From assembly GCA_028641055.1 (NCBI GenBank), contig CM054062.1, forward strand, positions 173,495,642 to 173,559,641: a stretch of 64,000 bases of DNA, in the 5' to 3' direction. This stretch comes from Alopecurus myosuroides (taxonomy: Eukaryota; Streptophyta; Magnoliopsida; Poales; Poaceae). The notes below the pieces were generated by a model. It searched no databases. It saw only the letters and a program-made list of their open reading frames with translations, and was not told where the DNA came from. Of this stretch, positions 1 to 11,381 are shown piece by piece. Every line of letters starts with the position of its first letter. Positions within the stretch are counted from its first letter, which is position 1. Position numbers and translations under genes: made by a program.

Positions 1-1417
1 CAATTTCGGAAACGATTCGAGGAGGCAAGAGAGGGGAAATGGAGAGGAAATGGAGGCGATTTAAGGAATGGGCTCGGGGGTTTCTATTGCGGTCTTAAAC
101 GCGCGAAATCAAGGAATTCATTCGGCCGTTTCTTGCCGTTTCCAGAGATTGAAGACGATGACGTCATCATGACGTCATCAAAATTTTTCTTTTAATTTCT
201 GTTTATTTCAATCTTTAATAACTTCTGTTTTAAGTATCCAAATGACATGAAACAAAATCCTAAATTCTTGAAATTTCAAATACTTTTTAACGGTACCATT
301 TTTGGAAACAAAACATCATATTTTATTTTTGAATTTTGGAAATTTGAATAATTCCTCAATAGTCACTTAATGTGATTTTTAATTTAAAAATTTATAAATC
401 AAAGTTATTGGTCTATTATAATTTCAGTGGCATTCTAAATGTTGAAACATATTTTTAAAAGTCATTTCATCTTGTTTTCACAATTTTCTATTTTGAAATA
501 TAAATAAAACACTAATAATACTTTAAGGTCATTTTAAAATTTAGAAAATAATAAATTGATGTTATTATCTAAATAAAATTTCAGAGACATTTTACATGTC
601 ATATATTATCTTTGGGAAGCCATTTTTAAACCATTTTCACATTATAAAATTTTAGCATGTGAAGGATTCACTAATAGTAACTTAATGGTATTTAATTAGT
701 TCATATCAATTAATTTATATTGTTGATCAATAAAATTTAGAATAAAACCACAAGTCATAATATTGTTTTCAAAACCCTCTTTTATGTTATTATCAAGCAA
801 TGCATTTTATTTTCACACCTTTATGTTTAAAACTTGGAATAACAACTAAATGTTATTATTAATAATTTTATTTTCCTCAAATACTTTTAAGGCCTAGAAC
901 TTTATTAAGGGCTATAAATAATTGAGTAATGTTGCCATAAACTATTTTCAAAGTAATATTACTTGTTTTCATAAACAATTTATTTCTATAGCACTATATT
1001 ATTTTGTTGATTGACATAGCACTTGGAAAACAAGGATCCAACTTATATCTATTTTGGGGTTTTCAATAATAGAGAAACCCTTTTTAGAGATAAGAAGAAA
1101 AATATTAGAGATAACAATTCTCTAGTTTTTATATATCAAAAATATTTTCAAGATCATAATTGGGTTGAAAACATGTTTGGTGTAAGGGTTTGCTTAAGAA
1201 GAATTATTTTATTTATGTAGAAATATTTATTTTGAAATGACTTTAGGGGTTTATGGAATAGAGGTATATTGGATTTTCATTTCCAAAACATTAGAACATG
1301 CATTGTTTTCTTTTGTTTCTTGCATCTCATTTGGTTTTTGGTGACTTACTAAACATGAAAACAAAAAGTTTCAAATTTTTGTGATTTTTGCATTTTCCAA
1401 AAATCAGGGATGTTACA
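1..1417 (-). mobile_element. Partial LTR of a TGTAACATCCC-type Gypsy element
   Basis: This AT-rich stretch ends at 1411-1417 in TGTTACA preceded by CAGGGA. Read on the minus strand, that is the LTR start TGTAACATCCCTG, the same terminus type as element D (TGTAACATCCCAAG). The GC-richer left part (1-150) leads into long A/T-rich sequence without coding capacity; the small open frame at 1023-1220 looks like chance. Loosely repeated blocks about 155 bases apart occur near 419, 575 and 729. The other end lies outside the window, so family and partner LTR cannot be decided. Confidence 0.6.
159..177. promoter_or_regulatory. Two TGACGTCA palindromes 11 bp apart
   Basis: The 8-bp palindrome TGACGTCA, the classical CRE/bZIP core, occurs at 159-166 and 170-177 as a short tandem duplication inside the LTR fragment. 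Plant TGA-type bZIP factors bind such cores. Function here is inference only. Confidence 0.35.
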
Positions 1418-2290
1418 ATCTGTCAGGTCACTTCTAGTGAAACTATATTTTTATTCGGTCACATCATATGAAGTTTACTTGGAGCGTCTGTTTATTTTTA
1501 TTTTGTTTTCCTTTGTTTTTTTTTCCTTTCTGCAATAATATAGTTAGACCATAGCATTCCTTGTTTGGGAGAGAGACACGCTCCGCTTTTTTCGTTTGAA
1601 TACTTGTTATGCTAGTATTCTTTGTTTTTCTTCTAGCTAGCTGTTTCAAAAATTCCTGTTTAGCTCTTTTTTTTCATTGCATATCTTGTTCAGAGCTGTT
1701 AGTTTTAGTAGTGTTATGTGAGTACTCTCATGTTTGCTTTCTATAGCATTTAGAGATTTTTTGTTGAAGCATGTTTTGTATGGTGCTTATTGGGAAAAGA
1801 AACTGCTGCTTGTAGTAGCATTTATAACGGTGCAAGTAGAAGCTTGTATAGACTGTGGCTAGACTTTTTCATATCATGCTAGATGTTCTTTTAATTATAA
1901 AGCCTTATGGTTATTTAGTAGCATGATTAGACTCAAATAGCTAAGAGTGTTTAATGTGCCATTGAAAGAATCATGAGTTGTTCTTGTCATATTGAAGCAT
2001 AAATTTGTGGTGTTCTCCTTTGAATGTTTTATTTGGTTGACTTGGCGCATACTCACAACATGTTTATGACTATGAACCAGTCACTTATAGCCTCTATGAT
2101 CATTTAGTTTTTGAACTTGTGGTACCACTTATCCTTTGATTAATGATGTTTATGTCGCTATGCATGATTATGGCTCTTATGCTCTCTTGATTTGTCGCTC
2201 CCAGTCTTTTGCTAGCCTGCACCTGTAGTGAGTATAAGCTCTACTCGTGCATCCAACTCCCAAAAACAAAAGTTTTCCCATTGTGTCCAC
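1418..2290 (+). repeat. Diverged internal fragment related to element B, opposite orientation
   Basis: The stretch beginning near 1420 (GGTCACTTCTAGTGAAAC) matches the reverse complement of about 7480-7588 in the internal region of element B. The match continues, increasingly diverged, through the AGAGCTGTTAG motif near 1692. It is therefore a fragment of a related pol-less Gypsy element on the plus strand, cut on its left by the LTR ending at 1417. No coding frame is visible. The right limit is a guess. Confidence 0.55.
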
Positions 2291-2500
2291 CATACCTACC
2301 TACATGTGGTATTTAACCGCCACTCCAAAGTAAATTGTTCATGTGTTACCTTTAAAACTTTCAAAATTACTCCTGTTTTGTGCTCCTGTTTAAGCTCATG
2401 AGGAAGTAAATAGAGAATCTTTATCTCACTTGTTGATTGGACTTTCACACCCTGGACTAGTGGCTTCATCCGCTTATCCCATGATCGAAGAGCCACTGGA

Positions 2501-2777
2501 CCGGAGACTCCGGTAAGTCTCCGGTCTGAAGATTTTCGCAGACCACTGGACCGGAGACTCCGGTCTTGACTTGCCGTCTGAGCCCAGACGGTGTCTGTGG
2601 TCGAGCGGGACCAACATCCACAAGCCATACCGGAGACTCCGGACACTCTCCGGACCCTATATAGAGAGAGACATCAAGGGAGCAACCCCTGGGGAATTTT
2701 TTGGTCCGGAGACTCCGGACTGCACACCGGAGACTCCGGACTACCGGAGATTCCGGCCCTAAGTCCGGAGACTCCGG
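2501..2777. repeat. Cluster of CCGGAGACTCCGG palindromes
   Basis: Six exact copies and one variant (CCGGAGATTCCGG) of a 13-base near-perfect palindrome occur at irregular spacing, the first at 2501-2513 and the last at 2765-2777. Half-sites such as GTCTCCGG also occur. Each can form a six-base-pair hairpin. Confidence 0.75.
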
Positions 2778-3538
2778 ACTGGCGAAAACTGCAGAGACAC
2801 CAATACTAAAACACTCATAACTTTTTCGTCCGGACTCCATTTTCGATGATCTTTGGCTCGTTGAGTTCGCAATGAAAAACTCTACAAGATCATGCAGAAA
2901 AACATCACTGTCTAACAATGGAAACTAAAACCAAATGTAGAAAGGTTTAACCTCTCTAAAAGGAACAACCGGTAAAACCTCCATCACCGAGACGAACATA
3001 ACTTTTGTGGATGAACTTCGAAAGAGGTGAATCCAATTGGGTTGGAAAGATAACAGCAAGGAGTATACAAACAAAAAAGAATGGAGAAGTTACCACACAT
3101 GGAAGGTGTGGAAACATTCTCAAAGCTGAACCGGATATTTTCTCCACCGAAAACGCAACAAGTTTTTCTTACGAAATCCGTTTTCGAGAAACCAAGGCTT
3201 GTCATGAAGATCACGACAAGCACTAAAACCCAAAGGAGACAAAAGCCAAATAAGAACCAAGAAAGATGATATGCAAAGTATGCAAAGGTTTGAGCTCTCC
3301 ATAACGATTCGATCGAGTTACTCACTTGAGAGCCCCTCTTGATAGTACGACTATCTATCCTATAACCCGGTCTCCCAAAGACACGAGACCGGTAAAATAG
3401 AAAATCTATCAAGATTATACCTTTGCCTTGAGCATTCCACTTGAGCTAGATTATGGCGATCTTGACTCTCTCAAGTTGGATCTTCTTTCTTGATTGCGCT
3501 TGCTAGCACAAACTCCGCTTGATGAAGACTTGCAAGTT

Positions 3539-3598
3539 GCTCCCCCAAACACCATTATGGGAGAGACTAGCTCCCCCATACACCATTATGGGAGAGAC
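3539..3598. repeat. Tandem duplication of a 31-bp unit
   Basis: Two adjacent copies (3539-3569 and 3570-3598) share the pattern GCTCCCCCA.ACACCATTATG followed by GGAGAGAC. CTCCC and GGGAG within each unit are complementary, so each copy can fold as a small hairpin. Confidence 0.7.
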
Positions 3599-4219
3599 CC
3601 TTCGGCAAATCTTCACAAGGTCACAATCTCCAAAAGGGTGGCAAGCACCAAGCATAGGATATCTTCTAGATGCTTCACTTGAGCTTCCACGTCAAGCTAG
3701 ATGACAAACACCGCTTGACGACGACATAGACCATGGGCTATAGGAAATCTTCCTTTTTGGTTCATGCCCATGGAAAGATACCTAACCACACATAGAGATG
3801 CAACACACACATATCATGGGTTAGTTCACAATGCTAATTTGACAATTGCTTACCATACCATGAGATACACAATCCCACTTGGTACAACTTGTAGCTTTGT
3901 GTGTTGATCGCTAGCTTGATCAACCTTGTATCTTTGCTTCTCACTTCTAAAGATGATGTCTTGAAGATGATAATGAAAGATCACCTAATGCTTTTCTTCA
4001 AGACACACTAGCAATAAGCTAAACTCAAACCAAGACCATTCTTCATATAAATCCATGAGAATAACAATGGCCATCAAGGAAGCTAATAGAGTTCAACACA
4101 TGAACTCCATTATTTCCTATGGACAAGATCTACAAGGATAACTCAATGCAAACATTAGTCCATAAAGGATTGTCATTAATTACCAAAACCACATATGGGG
4201 GAACCATGCGCTTTCAACA

Positions 4220-4242
4220 AGTTACCCCCGGTAACGTCTGCC
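4220..4242 (-). other. Candidate polypurine tract of the 2.3-4.2 kb LTR element
   Basis: On the minus strand the sequence directly before the LTR start at 4219 contains GGGGGTAACT, a position and composition typical of the plus-strand primer of LTR retrotransposons. The internal part of this element is cut off at about 4260, where the element B LTR begins. Confidence 0.4.
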
Positions 4243-4260
4243 GTGATTATCCCACGACAA

Positions 4261-5630
4261 GTACAGTGAGGTTGTCAATCTCACCGGTCTTGCTGAAAAC
4301 AAATATTAGACGTATAGTGTGGAAAATGGTGTATGCTTGCAGTAAGTAAAGAAAGAAGGGAATTGTAGTGGTTTGTTTAACAGTGTAGGAAAAATGGACC
4401 GGGGTTCATAGGTTCACTAGTGGTGTCTCTCCATAAAAGATAGCATGTTGGGTGAACAAATTACAGCTGGGCAATTGACAAATAGAGGTTGCACCGTAGT
4501 GCACATTCATGACATGATGACTACTATGATATTTAGTGCGGGCATTACAAAAATATACATAGACCGTAATCCAACTGCATTTATGACTAATAATCCACCC
4601 TCAGGTTATCATCCAACCCCCTTAGGTATTAAGTTGCAAGCAACAGACAATCGCATTAAGCAATGTGTGTAATGTAAGAAATGATTGTGCACGCGGGCAC
4701 ACACACTGCTGTTTTCTCCCTAGTGGCAACAACACATCCTCCCCCGTCACGTTTCTGTCACTCAAGCACAGGCGAAAAGGAGGCATGAACCCAACTATCG
4801 AGCATAGATACTCCCTCTTGGAGTCACTAGCAACTACTTGGCCAGAGAAACCACTAGCAACGGAAAGCATGCAAGATCACAAATAACATATGCAATAAAG
4901 ACTATAATCAACTTGGCATAAGTTCAATATTCATCGGATCCCAGCAAACACAACACATAGAATTACATAAGAATAATCTCGATCATGTTAGGAAGCTCAC
5001 GAGATCTAAACATTGAGGCATAGGAGGAGAAGACAACCATCTAGCTACTGCTATGGACCCGTAATCCAAGGATGAACTACTCACGCATCACTCTGAAGGC
5101 AGGCATGGTGATGAACAGGCCTTCGGTGATGATCTCCTCTCCGGCAGGGTGCCGGGAGACAGCTTCAGAACCCCCCGATCTAGGGTTGACGACGACGGTG
5201 GCTGCGGAACTTTTCGGGGATTTTTTATCAGGTGCCTAGGGTTTTCCTTCGGAGGGGAATAAATAAGCGAAAGGGCAACATCGGTGGGCCACCAGGGTGG
5301 CCTCACCACCCCAGAAGCGGCCAAGGGGGGCCGCGCCTGGCTATGGTGAGGTCCCCTGGTTTCCATCTTCGACTCCTTTTCGGACTTCTGGATGCTTCCG
5401 GGGAAAATAGGAACTTCGGGATTCGTGGGGTCCGATTCCGAGAATATTTCCAGAACAACTTTCCTGAAATAAAAAACAGCAGAAAACAGGGAACTGACAC
5501 TTGGCATCTTGTTAATAGGTTAGTCCCGGAAAACGTGTAAAAATGCTATAAAGAAGGGAGAAAACATGTAGCAATTGGCATAATGTCAACTTGGAACATC
5601 AGAAATTATAGATATTTTGGAGACGTATCA
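4261..5630 (-). repeat. Element B 3' LTR (outer end truncated)
   Basis: It is homologous to 9462-9743 plus 24998-26091, for example CAGTGAGGTTGTCAATCTCA near 4264 and 9465. It lacks the roughly 200 bases present at 9250-9460 of the other copy, so its outer end has been lost at the junction near 4260. The 5630 border has the canonical TGATACGTCTCC terminus on the minus strand. Confidence 0.75.
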
Positions 5631-8357
5631 AGCATCCCCAAGCTTAGTTCCTATTCGTCCTCGAGTAGGTAAACGATAAAACAAAGTAATTTCTGAGGTG
5701 ACATGCTACCACACAATCTTGATCACGATATGTAAAACAGAGCATGTAAACTAGGATCAGATGAACTAAAGTTGTGATCTATATTTGATATCAACAAGTA
5801 ATGCATAAACAAATAAGAAGAAAGAAGCAAAACTTTTAATGAATCAATACTAAAGGACTATCAACCGTGCAAAGTTTATTAGAGATGATTTAAGCTTTCA
5901 AGAACAAGAATATCATGCACGTCAAACGATCTTGACAACCCCTGTTAGGATCAACTCAAGCTTTCCACACGATGTAATGCTTGAATCTTAAACTATTTGC
6001 GCACTAAAAACAAGCAAGTGTTCTGCGTGGTCCCTGCCACCGGGATGTTATGGCAAAGAGAACATTATGGGGGTTTGGAAGGTCAATGGAAGAAAGGATC
6101 ACAAAGATGAAAGTGGTCATTAGACAAGAGAAAGTCTTACAACCGAAGCTATGCAAGGAGTAGGGATTTCCACACAACGGATGCACATAGAGCTGTAAGT
6201 GTATGAAAGCTCTCAAATGGAACTAGTGGGGGTGCATCCAACTTGCTTTCTCACGAAGACCTAGAGCTCATTTGAGGAGGCTCATCATTGGAATATACAA
6301 GACACGTTCTATAATGTAAAGTTCCCCACATAGTTATGAATGAATCATAATATGAAAACTTTCTCCAAACTGAAGCATTGGTGCTAAACATGAAGCACAA
6401 GTGTGGTATAAAGGATAGTGATGCGTCCCCTCTCTCTTTATTCTCTCGTTGGCCCTTTTTTTCCTTTTGGGATTTTTATTTTTTTATTTTATATATCCTC
6501 ACCGGTAGGGGCAACATCCTATATTACAATGAATCATCACACTTTTAGTACTCATAACTCATAATGGAATATCTCTGATGTATCCAACTGCATGCTCCTG
6601 CCAGTGTAGCAGTATGCATAAATAACCATGAAGATCATCATCAAGTAACATAATGGAGGTGGATGTTGTGCAGCAATATATCTCGGAATGGCTATGGAAA
6701 TGCCATGATAGGTAGGTATGGTGGCTGTTTTGAGGAAGAATATATGGTCTTATGTGTAGGAGAACAAAGTCCTCCCACGGGATTTGGATGCACTGATGAA
6801 GTTTGCACCAACTCTCAATGTGAGAAAGGGCAATGCATAGTACCAAACAGGCTAGCAAATATGGATGGTGGAAGTGCCAGGAACCGCAACATAGACTCAC
6901 GAGTTAAAAGGTTGCAGCAAGCAAATCATCTTTACAAGGCACAATGCAAATCACTCCAAGGTCTGTGGCAGTGACAAATCACTGTTAGCTACCCTGACCG
7001 TAGCGCGTAACAAAAGGCCGATCAGAAATGTATAACTCGTAGCAATCATATACCATTGTTTCTATCAGCTGGTAATTTTAAGTGTGGCACAGTTTCAAGT
7101 TTCTTAGACCAACCATTAAAAGTTTCTACTTACTAGTCCTTCCCGTTTATCCATTAAGCAAATTAATATCTCAAAACAACAGTAGTGATTCAAATGAAGC
7201 AGTTTAATGATCTACAAGACCATGCGAATTTTTCCACTATACACCCTATCACATAAGCATTTCTATTCCCAACCAAGCATATATATGAGACAAAAAAACT
7301 CTCTCTAAGAATATAGCAATGAAAACTAGAGAGTACTAACAGCTCTAAATAAGAGATGAATGCAAAACATGAGCTAAATAAATGCAGCAGCCAAACAAAG
7401 ATTAAGAATACAAAGTATTCCCATGAAAAATTGGAGCGTGTCACTCTCCAATAAAAGAATGCTGGGGTACAACCAAGCTTATTGAAAAATAAAAACAAAC
7501 TGAAAGCAAAAAATAAAAGACGCTCCAAGTAAAGCACATAAGATGTGACCGGATAAAAATATAGTTTCACTAGAAGTGACATGATAATTTGTCAATGAAG
7601 AAGTGGATGCCTTGGGCATCCCCAAGCTTAGACGCTTGAGTCTTATTGGAATTTGCTGGGATGTACCTCCGGGACATACCCAAGCTTAGGCTCTTCACTC
7701 CTATTGATCACGTCATATCATCCTTTTCTCTTGACCCTTGAAAACTTCCTTCACACCAAACTTCTCACAATCTTCATTAGCAACGTTAGTGCAATCAAAT
7801 TAATAAATTCACATGGTTCAGTTTCAACACAAGCCTAAAACTTACAAACACATTAGCTACTGTCACAACTTCTTTTAAAACTCTTTTTCTCAAAAGAACA
7901 CCAAAAGAAAGAGATTAAGATGCAAATGCAATTATTTGCAGAAATCTGTCAAAACAGGACAGCAGGTAAAGATGATTTTTTCGAAAATCTTCTGTTGCTC
8001 CAATCAAAACGTGTTCAACTAAGAAAAGTTGCGTATATTGCCCAGGATTAAGCAAAAAAAAACTCAGGTCAGTTTGAATTTTCTGTGATTTTATACGAAT
8101 TTAACAGTGGACAGCAGAAATCTGTTTCCTGCGCAGAAATCCGAAATATAGTCTCAACTTTCGACTAGAGGCTTTACTTGGCTCAACAAAGACACAAAAG
8201 AAAAGATACATCGGGGTTACTAAGGAAATAGACAACACCCAAGTGCAAAGCACATAGAAAGAAACGACGGAAAACGGGTTGAAAACGGAGAAATAAAACG
8301 AGTTGTCTCCCGGTAGCGCTTTTCTTTAACGCCTTTCAGCTAGGCATGAAAAGCAAC
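5631..8357 (-). other. Element B internal region without recognisable genes
   Basis: AT-rich sequence between the polypurine tract and the only long open frame. No gag, protease, reverse transcriptase or integrase motif is visible on either strand. The frames at 6559-6900 and 7190-7582 have no recognisable domain and sit in biased sequence, so I do not call them genes. Confidence 0.6.
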
Positions 8358-9146
8358 TCAAGTATTTTCAAGTGAGGAAGCATCAAAATTAAGCTTAGAA
8401 ATCTCCTCAACAATGAATTGTATTTCATTTATAGAAGTTTTAGATGTCCCTTTATCAACACTTTTAGGCACACTACTTTCATCAAATGGGTTTGCAGGAA
8501 CAATCCAATCAAAATTCTTTTCTAGAGCTTCATCCATTCCTACAAATTTAAAGGGTATTGGTATTTTAATTTCCTTATCATTGGCTTTAACCGGTGTGCT
8601 ATTAACATCTACACACGAGTCTGACATCTCAAATCGGTTACAAACTTTTCTAGCCTCAATGGCAACATCACCAAATTCTTTAAAAAAAGTTTCTAGAATA
8701 AACTCTCTTTTTTCGCTATCTTTAATGTTATCAAGGTTGAGGAACATTTGTTGTATTATGGGATTAAGGTTAACAAACCTAGCTTCCAGCATATGAACTA
8801 GAGATGCTGCAACGGTTTCATAATCTGGAGCAAGTTCAGCTAAGGATCTATCCTCAAATTCTTTGTGCTTACTAACATAATTAAAGAACTCTCCAATATT
8901 ATGTTTCCCAATTATATCACCGCTACCTATTGGTACGTATTTTAAGGTAAACTTGGGTAGAATCATGATTAGAGATAAAATTAAGAGCAGAAAAGCAAAA
9001 ATAACAGCTATGAAGTAAACTAATTTTTTTGTGTTTTTGATATAAAGAAGCAAAACAAGACAAAAATAAAAACAAGACAATAAACAAAATAAAGAGGTTG
9101 AGAGTGAGAGACACCCCTTGCCAGAAAACTTCTTCCTCCCCGGCAA
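8358..9146 (-). CDS. Hypothetical protein of element B
   Basis: A 262-codon open frame, by far the longest in the internal region and close to the primer binding site, where gag would lie. The first 60 or so codons are hydrophobic and low-complexity and may be leader sequence. A later start at the methionine before ILPKFTLKYVPIGSGD is more plausible. The remainder is acidic and soluble-looking, with stretches such as EFEDRSLAELAPDYETV and KIPIPFKFVGMDEALEKNFD. I see no zinc knuckle, no gag capsid pattern and no catalytic motif. It may be an element-specific protein conserved among copies of this non-autonomous family, or a remnant. Function unknown. Confidence 0.45.
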   Translation of the reverse strand: MPGRKKFSGKGCLSLSTSLFCLLSCFYFCLVLLLYIKNTKKLVYFIAVIFAFLLLILSLIMILPKFTLKYVPIGSGDIIGKHNIGEFFNYVSKHKEFEDRSLAELAPDYETVAASLVHMLEARFVNLNPIIQQMFLNLDNIKDSEKREFILETFFKEFGDVAIEARKVCNRFEMSDSCVDVNSTPVKANDKEIKIPIPFKFVGMDEALEKNFDWIVPANPFDESSVPKSVDKGTSKTSINEIQFIVEEISKLNFDASSLENT

Positions 9147-9161
9147 CGGCGCCAGAAATTC
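9137..9161 (-). other. tRNA-Asp-type primer binding site, inner copy
   Basis: The minus strand reads TGGCGCCGTTGCCGGGGA, complementary to the 3' end of plant tRNA-Asp and standard for many grass Gypsy elements. An identical 25-base copy lies at 9221-9245. Confidence 0.75.
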
Positions 9162-9220
9162 TTTGCTACGCCTTGATGGTGCCTTGACGGGGATACTTCT
9201 TGATGATGATGAATTTTAAG

Positions 9221-9245
9221 TCCCCGGCAACGGCGCCAGAAATTC
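9221..9245 (-). other. tRNA-Asp-type primer binding site, outer copy
   Basis: Same sequence as at 9137-9161, 84 bases nearer the LTR. This copy is the one directly next to the LTR end and is the likelier functional primer site. Confidence 0.75.
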
Positions 9246-9743
9246 ATGATGCTTGTGATGGCATGTTGGGAACCCCAAGAGGAGGGTGTGATGAGTACAG
9301 CGGTAAGAATTTCCCTCAGTTAAGAACCAAGGTTATCAATCCAGTAGGAGAAAGAGGATCTTCGGAAGGTTGATGCCACTGACGGTGGTGATGGCGCCTC
9401 ACCGGTGTCAGCAACAACGAGGAACCTGCACACAACACAACCAAAATACTTTGTCCCAACGGTACAGTGAGGTTGTCAATCTCACCGGTCTTGCTGAAAA
9501 CAAAGATTAGACGTATAGTGTGTAAAATGGTGTGTGCTTTCCGTAACTAAAGAAAGAAGGGAATTGCAGTGGTTTGTTTAACAGTGTAGGAAAAATGGGT
9601 CGGGGTTCATAGGTTCACTAGTGGTGTCTCTCCATAAAAGATAGCATGCTGGGTGAACAAATTACAGCTGGGCAATTGACAAATAGAGGTTGCACCGTAG
9701 TGCACACTCATGACATGATGACTACTATGATATTTAGTGCGGG
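9246..9743 (-). repeat. Element B 5' LTR, left part
   Basis: The LTR segment continues at 24998 after the element A insertion. It contains the AACCCCAAGAGG and CAGTGAGGTTGTCAATCTCA blocks. The insertion point is GCGGG (9739-9743) against ACGGG (24993-24997). The uninterrupted sister LTR near 4538 reads GTGCGGGCATTACA, which confirms the empty site. Confidence 0.7.
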
Positions 9744-10627
9744 TGTCGTGGTGTGGTAAAGACATATGTCATAGGATGGCTAATGTTTGGGGCCGATGGA
9801 CGCTGTTGGTATTCGGGGAGGGATCGCACGTTGAGTAGACGTGCTCAGAAGCACTGCAAACACCAAGATCTACCCAGGTCCGGGGCCCTCATGTGGAGGT
9901 AACACCCCTACTCCTGCCTACCTCTCTGTATAAAACTCCACCGAGTACAGAAGTTACAAACTCTCAGTATGCCTCTCTCTGCCGAGTAGCCAGCTCCTAG
10001 CTCTCTCTATTGTTTCCACTCTCAACTGCTAAGCCTTGCAATAAATGTGCTCTGGTCCAACGTCCCTCACGCAGGAGGGGGCTGGCCACCTTATATACTG
10101 GTGGCCAGCGAGTATTCTACACATAAAAGTACACGATATGACAACACCACTGTCCAAACGGCGCACGCCTCCGTGTTCCCGTTGTGCCAAAAGTCGCCAC
10201 GCCGTCCGGATGACAGGTCTTGTCCACCCTGTCAGCCCCTTAGGGTAGGTCACTGACATGTTCTGTCCCCCTGTCAGTGACAGGACTTGACAGGCGCCAA
10301 CCGTACTGTGCCCACGCCTCAGCGCGGATAATCATGCTCCTAGTAAGTTGAACCACACGCCTGTACGGCTGTGGGATACGCGGGATCTTCCAAAATGGCT
10401 CCATTGACTTTGTGCCCAAGTAGGATAGCCTCCCATCTACTCGGATCACCCGAGCTCTACCCGGTTGATTCAGAACATCACTTGTTATCTTCTCTTGGCC
10501 TTCAATACTTCCCACCGAATAGCGCCTACCGACCACTGGGTGCCGGGTAGACGCCTACCCGGCAAAACCATACTTTGAGCACCGTTTACCACCAATCTTA
10601 CCCCTACTCGGGGGTAGCCCCCCGACA
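9744..10627 (-). repeat. Element A 3' LTR
   Basis: 884 bases, roughly 5% different from the partner at 24101-24992. The inner edge forms a hairpin (TCGGGGG, spacer TAG, CCCCCCGA) immediately before the terminal CA. TATATAC-type sequence occurs near 10091. Confidence 0.9.
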
Positions 10628-11381
10628 TTAGTCCCCGAAGCTGGTAGAGTCCGGTGAACTTGTTCGTTGGGCCCTGTTAGCTTTAATCAAATTGCCTCCA
10701 TGATGAAGTGTGGCCGAGTTGCTCTTCAACTCGGACGCCCATAATCTTTTCTTGGACTTTTCTTGTCATGGCCTTTGGAATTTTCTTCTCTTCACCGAGT
10801 AGACCACGCAATGCTGAGTTCCACTGAGGACCCAACACTTAGTTAAATTTTCAACACTTTGCCGCTCGATCCAGAGCGGCTCTATCTTCTCGTGTCCAGG
10901 GTGGGCACGTGTCACACATCCGTACCCCCGACGCCTCGGTTCTGTCGTTACTACGTGGCACACGCCCATCACTGCACCTAGGGCCCACAAGCCGTTGTGT
11001 CACTTCGCGCATGTACTCGATAGCCCACGACGCGCATCGTGGGATTAACTTCGCCCGTTACACGTGCATTATGCGCTATGTTCGTTTCTAATGGGCGCGT
11101 TAACTCCCGCGCTGCACGATCTCGCCCACGATCAATCCCAAATAGTAACTGCAACCGGGGTGAGTTAAATACCCCCGCGCCGCCCTCTGTGCCTCTTTCC
11201 TCGCACTCTTCCCCTTTTCGCCTCCTCTTCCCCTTCGCCTACACCACGAGAACCAGCGCCGCCGCGAACTCGCAGCACCTCACCGTTCCACGCGCGGAGA
11301 GAAAGAGTTCATCCCGCACGCCGTCGCGCTCCGCCTCCGTCTTCGACCTCGCGCCTCCGCTTCTCCATCGGAAAAGCAGCT
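10628..11381 (+). promoter_or_regulatory. Promoter and leader of the antisense gene of element A
   Basis: Non-coding stretch between the 3' LTR and the plus-strand ATG at 11382. It shares an ordered set of motifs with the equivalent place in element C: a G-box/ABRE GGGCACGTGTCAC (CACGTG at 10906-10911), CCGACGCCTCGG just after it, an inverted repeat CCCACGA...TCGTGGG (11024-11043), and a TATA-like TTAAATA at 11165-11171, about 210 bases before the ATG. The polypurine tract of the retrotransposon should also lie at 10628-10650 on the minus strand (CTTCGGGGACTAA). Confidence 0.65.

Larger units (their letters stand above)
2300..4219 (-). mobile_element. LTR of a TGTTGAAAG-type Gypsy-like element (left limit uncertain)
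   Basis: Read on the minus strand, an LTR-like start TGTTGAAAGCGCATGGTTCC lies at 4219. It is preceded by a purine-rich tract (4220-4242, GGGGGTAACT on the minus strand) that fits a polypurine tract, so this would be a 3' LTR of a minus-strand element. The body holds short direct repeats and a cluster of CCGGAGACTCCGG palindromes. No protein domain is recognised. The left edge is not defined by a visible terminal CA or target duplication. Confidence 0.45.

Noticed and set aside
5232..5540. 102-codon plus-strand frame in the B LTR, and its minus-strand partner at 5088-5507
   Set aside because: Both frames overlap in a GC-richer LTR segment, recur with differences at 25533-25871, and show no domain. 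Chance frames.
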